Translations under genes and position numbers: made by a program
Notes under the pieces: model-generated
Database searches by the model: none
What the model was told of the DNA's origin: nothing
The model's input: the letters and a program-made list of their open reading frames with translations, nothing else
Shown: positions 20,574 through 28,796 of the stretch, piece by piece
Layout of the letters: each line of letters starts with the position of its first letter
Position numbering within the stretch: the stretch's first letter is position 1
From: Nocardioides sp. Root140
GTDB taxonomy: Bacteria > Actinomycetota > Actinomycetes > Propionibacteriales > Nocardioidaceae
Direction of reading: 5' to 3'
Length of the DNA: 64,000 bases
NCBI RefSeq assembly: GCF_001426745.1
Contig: NZ_LMFI01000001.1
Span: forward strand, 999,377 to 1,063,376

Positions 20574-21454
20574 GCCTTCGTCAGCACGCAGTCCGCAAGC
20601 ACGGGGGAGCCGTCGCGCTGCTCGTGCTCGCTGGCGATCGTGGCACTGACGAGCACGCGATCACCCTCGTCCCAGGCCTGCACACGGATCGTCTCGCCCG
20701 GGAACACGATGCCGGCGAAGCGGGCCGCGAAGCCACCCACGCGCGACGCGTCGCCGTCGAGCAGCAGGTCGGTCACCTCGCGCAGCACGATGCCGTAGGA
20801 GCACAGGCCGTGCAGGATCGGCGCCGGGAAGCCCGCGCCCTTGGCGAACGCCGGATCGGCGTGCAGAGGGTTGCGGTCGCCGCAGAGGCGGTAGAGAAGC
20901 GCCTGCTGGGGCGTGACGGCGTACGACGACTCGGCGTCGGCGTCTCGCGTCGGGAGCTCGACCTTGGTCGACGGACCGCGCTCGCCACCCCAGCCGCCCT
21001 CGTTGCGCACGAAGATGCTGGAGCGCACGGTCCAGAGGTGCTCGCCGGACTCGGTGTGGGCCTCGCCCTCCTGCACGATGACGGCGGCTTTGCCCTTGTC
21101 CCAGACGTCGGAGATCTTCGTCTTCAGGGTGGCCGAGCCGGAGGCCGGGATCGGCGCGTGCACGACGACCTCCTGCGATCCGTGCAGCACCATCTGGAGG
21201 TCGATGTCGCAGCCGGGCAGGTCGAGGGCGGGTGGGTTCGTCTCGTGGAACGTCGGCGCGACGACCCCGAACGACGGCAGCACCTGGAGGTTGTCGTCGT
21301 CGAGCGTGTAGCGCAGCGCTCCGGCGTCGGTGTTGTCGCCGGCCCGGGAGCCGGCGCCGATGCCGAGGTGGTAGAGCAGCACGTCTGACTCGTTCCACGA
21401 GAACGTGCGGTCGGGGAGGGAGGCGCCGACGGCGACCTGGGTGTCGATGGGCAT
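20570..21454 (-). CDS. hsd4B: 2-enoyl-CoA hydratase of MaoC/Hsd4B family, steroid side-chain degradation
   Basis: 294 aa, double hot-dog MaoC-type hydratase. The hydratase-2 motif is intact in the C-terminal half: DRNPLHADPAFAKGAGFPAPILHG (catalytic Asp and His). Homologous by length and synteny to Rv3538 (hsd4B), next to kstD (Rv3537). Expected to hydrate steroid enoyl-CoA intermediates in side-chain beta-oxidation. It lies 47 bases downstream of kstD on the same strand, so it is probably under the same KstR-controlled promoter. GAAGG precedes the ATG. Confidence 0.88.
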   Translation of the reverse strand: MPIDTQVAVGASLPDRTFSWNESDVLLYHLGIGAGSRAGDNTDAGALRYTLDDDNLQVLPSFGVVAPTFHETNPPALDLPGCDIDLQMVLHGSQEVVVHAPIPASGSATLKTKISDVWDKGKAAVIVQEGEAHTESGEHLWTVRSSIFVRNEGGWGGERGPSTKVELPTRDADAESSYAVTPQQALLYRLCGDRNPLHADPAFAKGAGFPAPILHGLCSYGIVLREVTDLLLDGDASRVGGFAARFAGIVFPGETIRVQAWDEGDRVLVSATIASEHEQRDGSPVLADCVLTKA

Positions 21455-21501
21455 GGGCAGACCTTCTCAGTGGTGGGCGAGCGAATGGAGCGGGCTCCCG
21501 A

Positions 21502-23187
21502 TCACCGGGAAGGGGCGCGGTCGGCGCCGATGGAGTCAGCAATCGCGTTGGCGGCGATCCACCCGAACGTGATCGCGGGGCCGATGGTCGCGCCGGCGCC
21601 GGCGTACGTGTGGCCCATCACGGCCGAGGAGACGTTGCCGGTGGCGTAGAGGCCCTCGATCACCGAGCCGTCGGGCCGCAGCGCCCGCGCCTTCGCGTCG
21701 GTGACGATGCCGCCCTTGGTGCCGAGGTCGCCGGGCACCATCTTCACCGCGTAGAACGGCCCCTCCTCGATCGCGCCCAGCGACGGGTTGGGCTTGACCC
21801 GCGGGTCGCCGTAGTAGCGGTCGTACGCCGAGTCGCCGCGACCGAAGTCGAAGTCCTTGCCGGTCCGCGCATAGCCGTTGAACGTGGCGACCGTGTCAGT
21901 GAGGGCATCTGCGGGCACGCTGATCTTCTCGGCCAGCGCCTCCAGAGTGCCTGCCTTCACGATCACGCCCGACTTGAACCATCGGCCCGGGAACGGCTGC
22001 CGCGGGCCGAGCCCGGCGAAGAGGTAGCGGTTGCGGTAGCGCTGGTCGATGATCATCCAGCTGGGGAAGTGGTCGATGCCGGTGCGCTCGGCGGAGTCGT
22101 ACATCGCGTGCACCGCGTCGACGTACGGCGCGGCCTCGTTGCCGAACCGCAGGCCGGCCTGGTTGACGATCATCGAGCCGGGGAGGTTGCGCTCGGCGAG
22201 GCAGAACCACGGGCCACTCGGCAGTGGGATGGAGGGCCCCCACCAGGCGTCGTCCATCAACGCCAGCTCGGCGCCGATCTTCTCGCCGGCCAGGATCCCG
22301 GCGCCGGTGTTGCCGGCCGCGCCGGTGGTCCAGTCGGAGCCGATCGGCGCACGTTGGTGCTTCTGTCGCATCTCGGCGTTGTGCTCGAACCCGCCGCAGG
22401 CGAGGATCACGCCGTGCCGAGCGGTCAGCACCTGCTCGGTGCCGTCGCGGGTGACCACGACGCCGCTCACCCGCCCGTCGCGGACCTCGAGGTCGGTGAG
22501 CGGCGTTTCGTACCAGACCGGGATGTCGCGGTCGAGGAGGCCCTTGCGCATGCCGATCATCATCGCCATGCCCATGCCGTACATCCGCTTGCCGAGGGCC
22601 ATCGTCAGGATGCGGGTCAGGAGGACCTTGATCATGGTGAGCGGTCCGCGAAGGGTGCGCATGCCGAGCGAGATCTTGCGGAAGTCGGCCTGCGTGACCA
22701 CCATGCCGGCCGGTGCCTTGGTGTAGGACTTCGTGAGCCGGTCGAGCTCGTCGCCGATCACCTTGCCGTCGATCGGCTTCGGCTCGACGCTGCGGCCGCT
22801 TGCCTTCCCGCCCGGTGCCTCGGGGTAGTAGTCGCTGTAGTGCGGGACCCAGGTGAAGTCTGCGGCGGAGTTGTTGCGCACGAACTCCAGGGCGGCCGGT
22901 CCGTTCTCGACGAACGCGTCGATCCGGTCGCGGGGGACCGAGTCGCCGATGATCGAGTAGAGGTACTCCTTGACCTCGGCCACGGACTGGGTCTGGCCGG
23001 CCTTCTTGAGCGCATGGTTGTTGGGGATCCAGACCCCGCCTCCCGACCGGGCCGTGGAGCCGCCGAACCCGTCGGTGCTCTCGATGACCAGGGTGTCCAG
23101 GCCACGCTCGTGCGCGGCCAGCGCCGCGGTGAAGCCACCGCCGCCGGTGCCGACGACGATCACGTCGTACTCGGTCTTCTCGCCCAC
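21502..23187 (-). CDS. kstD: 3-Ketosteroid delta-1-dehydrogenase
   Basis: FAD enzyme that introduces the C1-C2 double bond in ring A of 3-ketosteroids; with KshAB it opens ring B. 561 aa from the GTG at 23187, with GGAGG 4 bases upstream; the in-frame extension further upstream is not needed. The N-terminal FAD fingerprint is YDVIVVGTGGGGFTAALAA with STARSGGGVW following, and the C-terminal block is GHTYAGAGATIGPAITFGWIAANA, holding the conserved Tyr and the Gly four residues on. A KstR operator lies 50 bases upstream. hsd4B follows in the same operon. Confidence 0.95.
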   Translation of the reverse strand: MGEKTEYDVIVVGTGGGGFTAALAAHERGLDTLVIESTDGFGGSTARSGGGVWIPNNHALKKAGQTQSVAEVKEYLYSIIGDSVPRDRIDAFVENGPAALEFVRNNSAADFTWVPHYSDYYPEAPGGKASGRSVEPKPIDGKVIGDELDRLTKSYTKAPAGMVVTQADFRKISLGMRTLRGPLTMIKVLLTRILTMALGKRMYGMGMAMMIGMRKGLLDRDIPVWYETPLTDLEVRDGRVSGVVVTRDGTEQVLTARHGVILACGGFEHNAEMRQKHQRAPIGSDWTTGAAGNTGAGILAGEKIGAELALMDDAWWGPSIPLPSGPWFCLAERNLPGSMIVNQAGLRFGNEAAPYVDAVHAMYDSAERTGIDHFPSWMIIDQRYRNRYLFAGLGPRQPFPGRWFKSGVIVKAGTLEALAEKISVPADALTDTVATFNGYARTGKDFDFGRGDSAYDRYYGDPRVKPNPSLGAIEEGPFYAVKMVPGDLGTKGGIVTDAKARALRPDGSVIEGLYATGNVSSAVMGHTYAGAGATIGPAITFGWIAANAIADSIGADRAPSR

Positions 23188-23236
23188 ACTGCCTCCGCTG
23201 TCAGTCCCGCTGTGCGGGCTCCTACACCGCAAAACT

Positions 23237-23250
23237 GTAACAGGTTCTAC
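23237..23250. promoter_or_regulatory. KstR operator upstream of kstD
   Basis: TGTAACAGGTTCTA, an exact match to TnnAACnnGTTnnA, 50 bases before the kstD start. KstR is the TetR-type repressor of cholesterol catabolism, released by a steroid-CoA inducer. Confidence 0.85.
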
Positions 23251-23286
23251 CAGTAGCGCAGAGCCCTTGGTCGACGCTTGGTGGGA

Positions 23287-23640
23287 TCAGCGCCGGGGCA
23301 GCGCGCGTCGGATCGCGTCGGCCTTCTTGCTCTTCGCGTTCACCACGAACAGCTGCTGGGATCCGTCGTCGAGCCCGATCCGGAGTCGGGAGCGCAACCC
23401 GCCGCCGAAGAAGTCCGCAAGGCTGATCGGCGACTTCCCGACGTCGGAGATCGAGCTGAGTGGAACCTGCCAGACCCGACCGCCGAGGTTCGCGTCCAGG
23501 GCGTGCGGCTCGAAGATCAGGCGGTGTGAGGTCAGCACCAGGTGGCCGCCCAGGGCGCGCTGGCTGTGTACCGAATGGTTGGCCCGCCAGCTGGCGATGA
23601 CGGTCTCGTCGGCTCGAAGGGTGCTCTTGGGTTTCCTCAC
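23287..23640 (-). CDS. GRAM/PH-like domain protein
   Basis: 117 aa from the GTG at 23640. The whole protein looks like a single GRAM/bacterial PH-like domain (ALGGHLVLTSHRLIFEP; WQVPLSSISDVG; SRLRIGLDDGSQQLFVV), a fold that often binds lipids or peptides. It is followed by kstD on the same strand and is divergent from hsaA, with a KstR box in the shared upstream region. Whether it serves steroid metabolism is unknown. A longer in-frame extension upstream is antisense to hsaA and rejected. Confidence 0.72.
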   Translation of the reverse strand: MRKPKSTLRADETVIASWRANHSVHSQRALGGHLVLTSHRLIFEPHALDANLGGRVWQVPLSSISDVGKSPISLADFFGGGLRSRLRIGLDDGSQQLFVVNAKSKKADAIRRALPRR

Positions 23641-23690
23641 GGCGGCGATCGTAGCCGCGCCGTCGAAGAGGCAGCGTCCTCGCGGAAAAT

Positions 23691-23704
23691 GAGAACGTGT
23701 TCTA
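23691..23704. promoter_or_regulatory. KstR operator in the hsaA promoter
   Basis: GAGAACGTGTTCTA, one mismatch (first base) to TnnAACnnGTTnnA; 40 bases before the hsaA start and 51 before the divergent GRAM gene, so it may control both. Confidence 0.8.
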
Positions 23705-23743
23705 GTATTGGTCGAGAGATCCCACCAAGCCAGGAGACAAGAG

Positions 23744-24910
23744 ATGTCGAAGGAAGTCCTCGACGGAGTGCGCGACCTGCTGCCGACGTTCCGCGAGCGG
23801 GCCGACGAGGCCGAGAAGCTGCGCCAGGTTCCCGAAGCCTCCGTGAAGGCGCTCGAGGAGACCGGCTTCTTCCGTCTCCTGCAGCCCCGGCGCTTCGACG
23901 GGCTCGAGGCCGACCCGGTCGACTTCTTCACCGCAGTGAAGGAGATCGCCTCGGCCGACGGCTCCACCGGCTGGATCTCGTCGGTGCTCGGCGTACACCC
24001 CTGGCAGGTCGCGCTCTTCCCCGACGACGCGCAGCAGGCGGTGTGGGGCTCGGACACCGCGACCCGCCTCTCGTCGTCGTACGCGCCGACCGGCAAGGCC
24101 GTGCTGACCGACGGTGGCTACACGCTCTCGGGAAAGTGGTCGTTCTCCTCCGGCTCCGCCCACGCCAGCTGGGTGCTGCTCGGCGGCCTGGTCTTCGACG
24201 CGGACGGCAACGTGGTCGACTTCAAGACCTTTCTCGTCCCGCGCGACAAGTACGAGATCGTCGACGTCTGGAACGTGGTCGGGCTCAAGGGCACCGGCTC
24301 CAACGACATCGTCGTCGACGACGTCTTCGTGCCGGAGGCGTTCACCTTGTCGATGAGCGACACCGGCCGCTGCTTCGGCCCGGGCCAGGAACAGAACCCC
24401 GGCAACCTCTACAAGCTGCCCTTCCACTCGCTGTTCACCACGACGATCAGCTCCCCGATCATCGGCATGGCGTCGGGGGCGTACGCCGAGCACGTCGACA
24501 TGCAGCAGAAGCGGGTGCGTGCGGCGTACCTCGGTGAGAAGGCGTCCTCGGACCCGTTCGCGGCGGTGCGCATCGCCCGCGCCGGCTCGGAGATCGACGC
24601 GGCGTGGGCCCTGTGCATGGCCAACATCCGCGAGGAGCAGGCCCAGGTCGAGCGCGGGGAGAAGATCCCGCTCCAGCTGCGCCTGAGGGTGCGCCGCGAC
24701 CAGGTGCTCGGCACGCAGCGCGCGATCGACGCGATCGACGCGCTGTTCGAGGCCTCGGGTGGCAGGGCGCTGGCCGAGGGCACGTACCTGCAGCGCGCCT
24801 GGCGCGACGCGCACGCCGGCCGCGTGCACGCGGCCAACGATCCCGAGCGCGCACTGAAGATGTACGGCGACCTCGAGTTCGGGCACAAGATCGACCCGGG
24901 GATGTACTGA
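23744..24910 (+). CDS. hsaA: 3-HSA hydroxylase, oxygenase subunit
   Basis: Flavin-dependent monooxygenase that hydroxylates 3-hydroxy-9,10-seconandrost-1,3,5(10)-triene-9,17-dione to the catechol, using reduced flavin from HsaB. 388 aa from the ATG at 23744 (AGGAGACA upstream), normal for the family. Acyl-CoA dehydrogenase-like fold: helical N-terminus, WSFSSGSAHASWVLLGGLV in the beta domain, and a C-terminal helical domain with FEASGGRALAEGTYLQR. First gene of hsaA-D-C-B, 2 bases before hsaD; same order as Rv3570c-Rv3567c. KstR operator upstream. Confidence 0.93.
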   Translation: MSKEVLDGVRDLLPTFRERADEAEKLRQVPEASVKALEETGFFRLLQPRRFDGLEADPVDFFTAVKEIASADGSTGWISSVLGVHPWQVALFPDDAQQAVWGSDTATRLSSSYAPTGKAVLTDGGYTLSGKWSFSSGSAHASWVLLGGLVFDADGNVVDFKTFLVPRDKYEIVDVWNVVGLKGTGSNDIVVDDVFVPEAFTLSMSDTGRCFGPGQEQNPGNLYKLPFHSLFTTTISSPIIGMASGAYAEHVDMQQKRVRAAYLGEKASSDPFAAVRIARAGSEIDAAWALCMANIREEQAQVERGEKIPLQLRLRVRRDQVLGTQRAIDAIDALFEASGGRALAEGTYLQRAWRDAHAGRVHAANDPERALKMYGDLEFGHKIDPGMY

Positions 24911-24912
24911 TC

Positions 24913-25818
24913 GTGACGCTGGCACAGGACGACGTACGCCGCACGGCCACGGTCGACGGGCTCACGATCAACTACTACGACTCGGCTGATTTCGAGACAG
25001 GCGCAGAAGGCCTTGCTCAACCCACGACAGGGCCGCTGCCGCTGGTGATGCTGCACGGCGGTGGACCGGGTGCCTCCGCGTGGTCGAACTTCGGTGCCGC
25101 GCTGCCCGGATTCGCCAAGGACTTCCGCACGATCCTCGTCGACCAGCCCGGCTTCGGTGGCTCCGACAAGCCGCCGGTCGAGGGCAACTACTACCGCTTC
25201 GCCGCGTCGTACGTCGTGGGCCTGCTCGACAAGCTCGGCATCGACCGCTGCCACCTGCTCGGCAACAGCCTCGGCGGCGGCACGGCGATGCGGCTGGCCC
25301 TCGAACACCCCGAGCGGGTCGCGCGGCTCGTGCTGATGGGGCCGGGCGGGCTCTCGCTCAACCTGTTCCACGCCGACCCCACCGAGGGCGTCAAGCGGTT
25401 GATGGAGTTCGGCGCCGACCCGACCCGTGAGGCCCTGAAGGCATTCATCTCGACGATGGTGGTCAACCAGGCGCTGGTCACCGACGAGCTGGTCGAGGAG
25501 CGCTTCGCCGACGCCACGGCGCCGGGGTCCCGCGAGGCGATGGCGTCGATGGGCGCGTCGTTCTGGAATCCCGACACGTTCGAGGACGGCATGCTCTGGC
25601 GCGAGGCCTACAAGCTGCGCCAGCACACGCTGCTCACGTGGGGGCGCGAGGACAGGGTGAACCCGCTCGACGGTGCACTGGTGGCGCTGAAGCTGATCCC
25701 GAAGGCGCAGCTGCACGTCTTCCCGAACTGCGGCCACTGGGCGCAGATCGAGGCGGCCGAGGAGTTCCGCCAGGTGACCACACAGTTCCTCGACAACCAT
25801 GTGGAGCGTGCCAAGTGA
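24913..25818 (+). CDS. hsaD: 4,9-DSHA hydrolase (meta-cleavage product hydrolase)
   Basis: Alpha/beta hydrolase that cleaves the C-C bond of the HsaC ring-cleavage product (4,9-DSHA) to 9,17-DOHNAA (HIP precursor) and 2-hydroxyhexa-2,4-dienoate. 301 aa from the GTG at 24913. Catalytic residues: S119 in GNSLGGG, D247 in GREDRVNP, H275 in CGHWAQ; oxyanion stretch LHGGGPGASAWSNF near residue 48 is typical of MCP hydrolases. GTGA overlap with hsaC. Confidence 0.95.
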   Translation: MTLAQDDVRRTATVDGLTINYYDSADFETGAEGLAQPTTGPLPLVMLHGGGPGASAWSNFGAALPGFAKDFRTILVDQPGFGGSDKPPVEGNYYRFAASYVVGLLDKLGIDRCHLLGNSLGGGTAMRLALEHPERVARLVLMGPGGLSLNLFHADPTEGVKRLMEFGADPTREALKAFISTMVVNQALVTDELVEERFADATAPGSREAMASMGASFWNPDTFEDGMLWREAYKLRQHTLLTWGREDRVNPLDGALVALKLIPKAQLHVFPNCGHWAQIEAAEEFRQVTTQFLDNHVERAK

Positions 25819-26717
25819 CGATCGACATCAAGTCCATGGGCTACGTGCGCGTGGCCTCCACCGACCTCGACCAGTGGCGCCACTTCGCGGGCAAGGTGCT
25901 CGGTCTCGGTGAGGGTCGTGGGCCGTCCCCGGACAACCTCTACTACCGCATCGACCAGGTCTCGGCCCGGCTCGTGGTGTTCCCCTCCGACGTCGACCGG
26001 CTCGAGGCCACCGGCTGGGAGGTCGCCGACCACCAGGCGCTGCAAGAGGCCCGCGAGCACCTCGAGAAGGCGGGCGTCGCCTTCGAGGAAGGGACGCCCG
26101 ACGAGCTTGCCGAGTGGCGCGTGCAGGAGCTGGTCCGTTTCGAGGACCCGTGGCAGAACGTCTTCGAGCTCTTCCACGGCATCACCTACGAGTCACGCCC
26201 GGTCGTCACGCCGTACGCCGCGACGTTCGTCACCGGCGACCAGGGCATGGGGCACATCGTCGTACCGGTCACCGACGACGTGGAGGCGCTGCGCTTCTAC
26301 ACCGAGGTGCTCGGCTTCCGGCTGCGCGACTCGATGAGCATGCCGGGGGAGTTCGTCGGCAAGGAGCCCGGCTCGAAGGTGTGGTTGCGGTTCCTCGGCG
26401 TGAACCCGCGGCACCACTCGCTGGCGTTCCTCCCGATGCCAAACCCGAGCAAGTGCGTGCACATCATGCTTGAGGTCGAGAAGCTCGACGACGTCGGTCG
26501 CGCGCTGGAGCGCGTGCGCAAGCACAAGGCGCCACTCTCGGCCACCCTCGGACGTCACATGAACGACGAGATGGTGTCGTTCTACGTGAAGTCGCCCGGC
26601 GGTTTCGACGTCGAGTTCGGTACCGAGGGTCTCCAGGTCGACGACGCGCGCTGGGTGGCCAGGGAGTCGACCGCGGTCTCATACTGGGGCCACGATTTCG
26701 GCGGCGGCGGTGGCTGA
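25815..26717 (+). CDS. hsaC: 3,4-DHSA extradiol dioxygenase
   Basis: Iron(II) type I extradiol dioxygenase that cleaves the catechol 3,4-DHSA in ring A. 300 aa from the GTG in the GTGA overlap with hsaD. Two-domain vicinal-oxygen-chelate fold; predicted iron ligands H147 (GMGHIVV), H216 (KCVHIML) and E267 (DVEFGTEG), with catalytic-His region NPRHHSLAF at 198-206. Ends with a Gly tail. Overlaps the longest possible hsaB frame. Confidence 0.95.
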   Translation: MTIDIKSMGYVRVASTDLDQWRHFAGKVLGLGEGRGPSPDNLYYRIDQVSARLVVFPSDVDRLEATGWEVADHQALQEAREHLEKAGVAFEEGTPDELAEWRVQELVRFEDPWQNVFELFHGITYESRPVVTPYAATFVTGDQGMGHIVVPVTDDVEALRFYTEVLGFRLRDSMSMPGEFVGKEPGSKVWLRFLGVNPRHHSLAFLPMPNPSKCVHIMLEVEKLDDVGRALERVRKHKAPLSATLGRHMNDEMVSFYVKSPGGFDVEFGTEGLQVDDARWVARESTAVSYWGHDFGGGGG

Positions 26718-26724
26718 CGGGACA

Positions 26725-27366
26725 ATGGACACCATGACCGACCACGACATCCCGACCGGCATGCGTGCCGACGCGCGTGAGTCCTGGCCGCCGCGGGAGC
26801 TGATCGACTCCTTCCTGGGCAACTTCGACTTCGAGTTCCGCCCGGGTGAAGCGACCGACATCGCCGACACCGCGGCCGCCCAGGAAGCGGCCCGTCGGTT
26901 CCGCGACGTACTCGGTCGCTTCGCCAGTGGCGTCACCGTGATCACCTCGGTCGCCGGCGACGAGCCGGTCGGCATGACCTGCCAGTCGTTCTCCTCGATC
27001 TCGCTCGACCCGCCGCTGGTGATGTTCAGCCCGGCCAAGACGTCGCGCGCCTGGCCGCTGATCCAGCGCTCCGGTCACTTCTGCGTGAACTTCCTGGCCG
27101 CGGGCCAGGAAGACCTGTCGAACGTGATGGCCAGCCGGGGCACCGACAAGTTCGCCGGCCTCGAGTGGTCGCTGTCGAAGACCGGCGCCCCGCTGTTCGA
27201 CGGCATCGTCGGGTACGTCGACTGCACCGTGCACGCCGTGCACGAGGCGGGCGACCACTACGTCGTCATCGGCAGGGTCCAGGACATGGACTTCACCGTC
27301 GGTGCATCTGGCGAGACCCCCGACCCGTTGCTCTACTTCCAGGGTGCGTACCGCACCGTCACGTGA
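26725..27366 (+). CDS. hsaB: Flavin reductase component of 3-HSA hydroxylase
   Basis: Supplies reduced flavin to HsaA. Flavin-reductase domain begins near residue 47: RRFRDVLGRFASGVTVITSVAG, then PVGMTCQSFSSISLDPPLVMFSPAKTSRAWP and FCVNFLAAGQ, all conserved. Start uncertain: ATG 26725 is used (GGGA just upstream); GTG 26710 and ATG 26734 are alternatives. In all cases about 45-55 residues precede the usual HsaB start (the M. tuberculosis protein begins at the reductase domain); this extension is hydrophilic, with PRELIDSFLGNFDFEFRPGE. Last gene of hsaA-D-C-B. Confidence 0.88.
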   Translation: MDTMTDHDIPTGMRADARESWPPRELIDSFLGNFDFEFRPGEATDIADTAAAQEAARRFRDVLGRFASGVTVITSVAGDEPVGMTCQSFSSISLDPPLVMFSPAKTSRAWPLIQRSGHFCVNFLAAGQEDLSNVMASRGTDKFAGLEWSLSKTGAPLFDGIVGYVDCTVHAVHEAGDHYVVIGRVQDMDFTVGASGETPDPLLYFQGAYRTVT

Positions 27367-27391
27367 CCGCAGCCGGTGGCAGGATGACCGC

Positions 27392-27892
27392 GTGAGCGAC
27401 ACGGAGGCGGACCTCGACGGCCTGGGTGAGGCCCTCGACGACGACGTGGGTCGCGACGAACCCGCTGGTGCTGATTTCTCCGACCGCCTGGTCCGGCGGT
27501 TCCTGCGGTTGTGCGAGAACCCGATCACCCGCGACCGCATGCTGCGCATGGTGCAGGCCAGTGTCTCCGACGCCCGTTCCGCCCAGCGCTTCTACAGCTT
27601 CCTCAACAACCGGATGGGCGGTCTGGTCGGACGCCGCCGCCGGGTGCAGATCTCCACGTCGCGCATGGAGCTGATCGGCTCCCAGCTGATGGGGATGGCC
27701 ATGCTGCGCTACGTGCTGAAGGTCGAGCCGATCGCCTCGATGTCGATCGATGAGCTGGCCCCGATGGTGGCCGCCGGGGTGCGTGGCGTGCTCCGTAGTC
27801 AGCCCGGCGTGCTCGCTGCAGAGGCCGCACCAGTTGAGGGAAACCCCGCCGAGGCCCTGCTGCCCTACAAGGCCACCGGCCGCCCGCTCTGA
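27392..27892 (+). CDS. TetR-type C-terminal domain protein lacking a DNA-binding domain
   Basis: 166 aa from the GTG at 27392. After an acidic 33-residue start, the sequence (RLVRRFLRLCENPITRDRMLRMVQASVSD; SRMELIGSQLMGMAMLRYVLKVEPIASMSIDELAPMVAAGVRGVL) matches the ligand-binding half of a common actinobacterial TetR group. The roughly 50-residue helix-turn-helix that should come first is missing, and hsaB ends only 25 bases upstream, so no room exists for it. It may be a degraded regulator or a stand-alone ligand/dimerisation domain. Position suggests co-transcription with the hsa operon. Confidence 0.72.
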   Translation: MSDTEADLDGLGEALDDDVGRDEPAGADFSDRLVRRFLRLCENPITRDRMLRMVQASVSDARSAQRFYSFLNNRMGGLVGRRRRVQISTSRMELIGSQLMGMAMLRYVLKVEPIASMSIDELAPMVAAGVRGVLRSQPGVLAAEAAPVEGNPAEALLPYKATGRPL

Positions 27893-27960
27893 CCGGGCTC
27901 GCCGTCTCGCCGTCGAGTCCTGTGTCAGGGGCGGGGTCGTGGTCGCCGTACCCTGCCTGC

Positions 27961-28722
27961 GTGCCAGAAGAACTCCAGATCAGCCGGGGTGACGGCGTCG
28001 TCACCGTCACCTTCAACCGCCCGGAGCGCCACAACGCCTTCACCACGGCGATGTACGCAGGTCTCCGTGACCTGTGCAGCGAGCTGCGCCAGGACACCTC
28101 GGTCAAGGTGCTCGTGCTCCGCGGTGCCGGTGGCCGCGCGTTCGCCGCGGGCAACGAGATCTCCGACTTCGTGAACGCCGACGCGGTGGCCTACGAGACC
28201 TGGATCCGCGAGCTGCTCCAGGCGCTCTTCGAGCTGCCGCAGGTCACGATCGCCGCGGTCGAGGGCGTCTGCGTCGGTGGCGGACTGGCCGTGGCCACAC
28301 ACTGCGACCTCCGCATCGCCACCCCGGGGTCGCGTTTCGGCTACCCGATCGCCCGCACCCTCGGCAACGCCCTGTCGGCACCGATCGTCTATCGCTGCTC
28401 GTCGGTCTTCGGGGAGTCGCTGACCCGGGAGATGCTGCTCGCCTCGCGCCTCGTCGACGCCGACCGGGCGTACGCCGTGGGCGCGGTGATGTCGGTCACT
28501 GACGACCTGGACGCCGAGCTGTCCAGCCTGGTCGACGGCATCGGCAAGGCCTCCGGGGTCACGCTGCGCACCACGAAGGCCCAGCTGACCGCTCGCGCCG
28601 AGACCCTCGAAGCAGCGCCGTCGGATGACGACGACGTGCTCCGAGAGGTCTACACCGGCAGTGACTTCGCCGAGGGCGTGCGGGCGTTCCTGGCGAAGGA
28701 GAAGCCGGCCTTCAAGGCCTGA
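27961..28722 (+). CDS. Enoyl-CoA hydratase/isomerase (crotonase) family
   Basis: 253 aa from the GTG at 27961. Crotonase fold: first oxyanion loop RAFAAGNEISDF (about 60-71), second VEGVCVGGGLAVATHCDLRIAT (about 100-121), followed by FGYPIARTLGN. The usual catalytic glutamates are not obvious at the positions seen in classical enoyl-CoA hydratase, so another crotonase reaction (isomerase, hydrolase) is possible. Downstream of the hsa genes in the same direction, perhaps part of the same transcript, ended by a strong hairpin. Confidence 0.82.
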   Translation: MPEELQISRGDGVVTVTFNRPERHNAFTTAMYAGLRDLCSELRQDTSVKVLVLRGAGGRAFAAGNEISDFVNADAVAYETWIRELLQALFELPQVTIAAVEGVCVGGGLAVATHCDLRIATPGSRFGYPIARTLGNALSAPIVYRCSSVFGESLTREMLLASRLVDADRAYAVGAVMSVTDDLDAELSSLVDGIGKASGVTLRTTKAQLTARAETLEAAPSDDDDVLREVYTGSDFAEGVRAFLAKEKPAFKA

Positions 28723-28760
28723 CCTGTCGCCAGTTCATATCGACCCGTCGCCAGTTCCGA

Positions 28761-28791
28761 TCGACCCGTCGTGAAGTTCACGACGGGTCGA
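28761..28791. terminator. Bidirectional terminator between convergent genes
   Basis: 13-bp perfect stem TCGACCCGTCGTG / CACGACGGGTCGA around AAGTT, between the crotonase (+) and CitE-like (-) genes. It is preceded by two copies of a 21-bp direct repeat beginning GTCGCCAGTTC that share the ATCGACCC element. Confidence 0.7.
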
Positions 28792-28796
28792 CCCAG

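Noticed and set aside
23641..24096. N-terminal extension of the GRAM protein antisense to hsaA
   Set aside because: Lies over hsaA on the other strand; the domain starts cleanly at the GTG at 23640.
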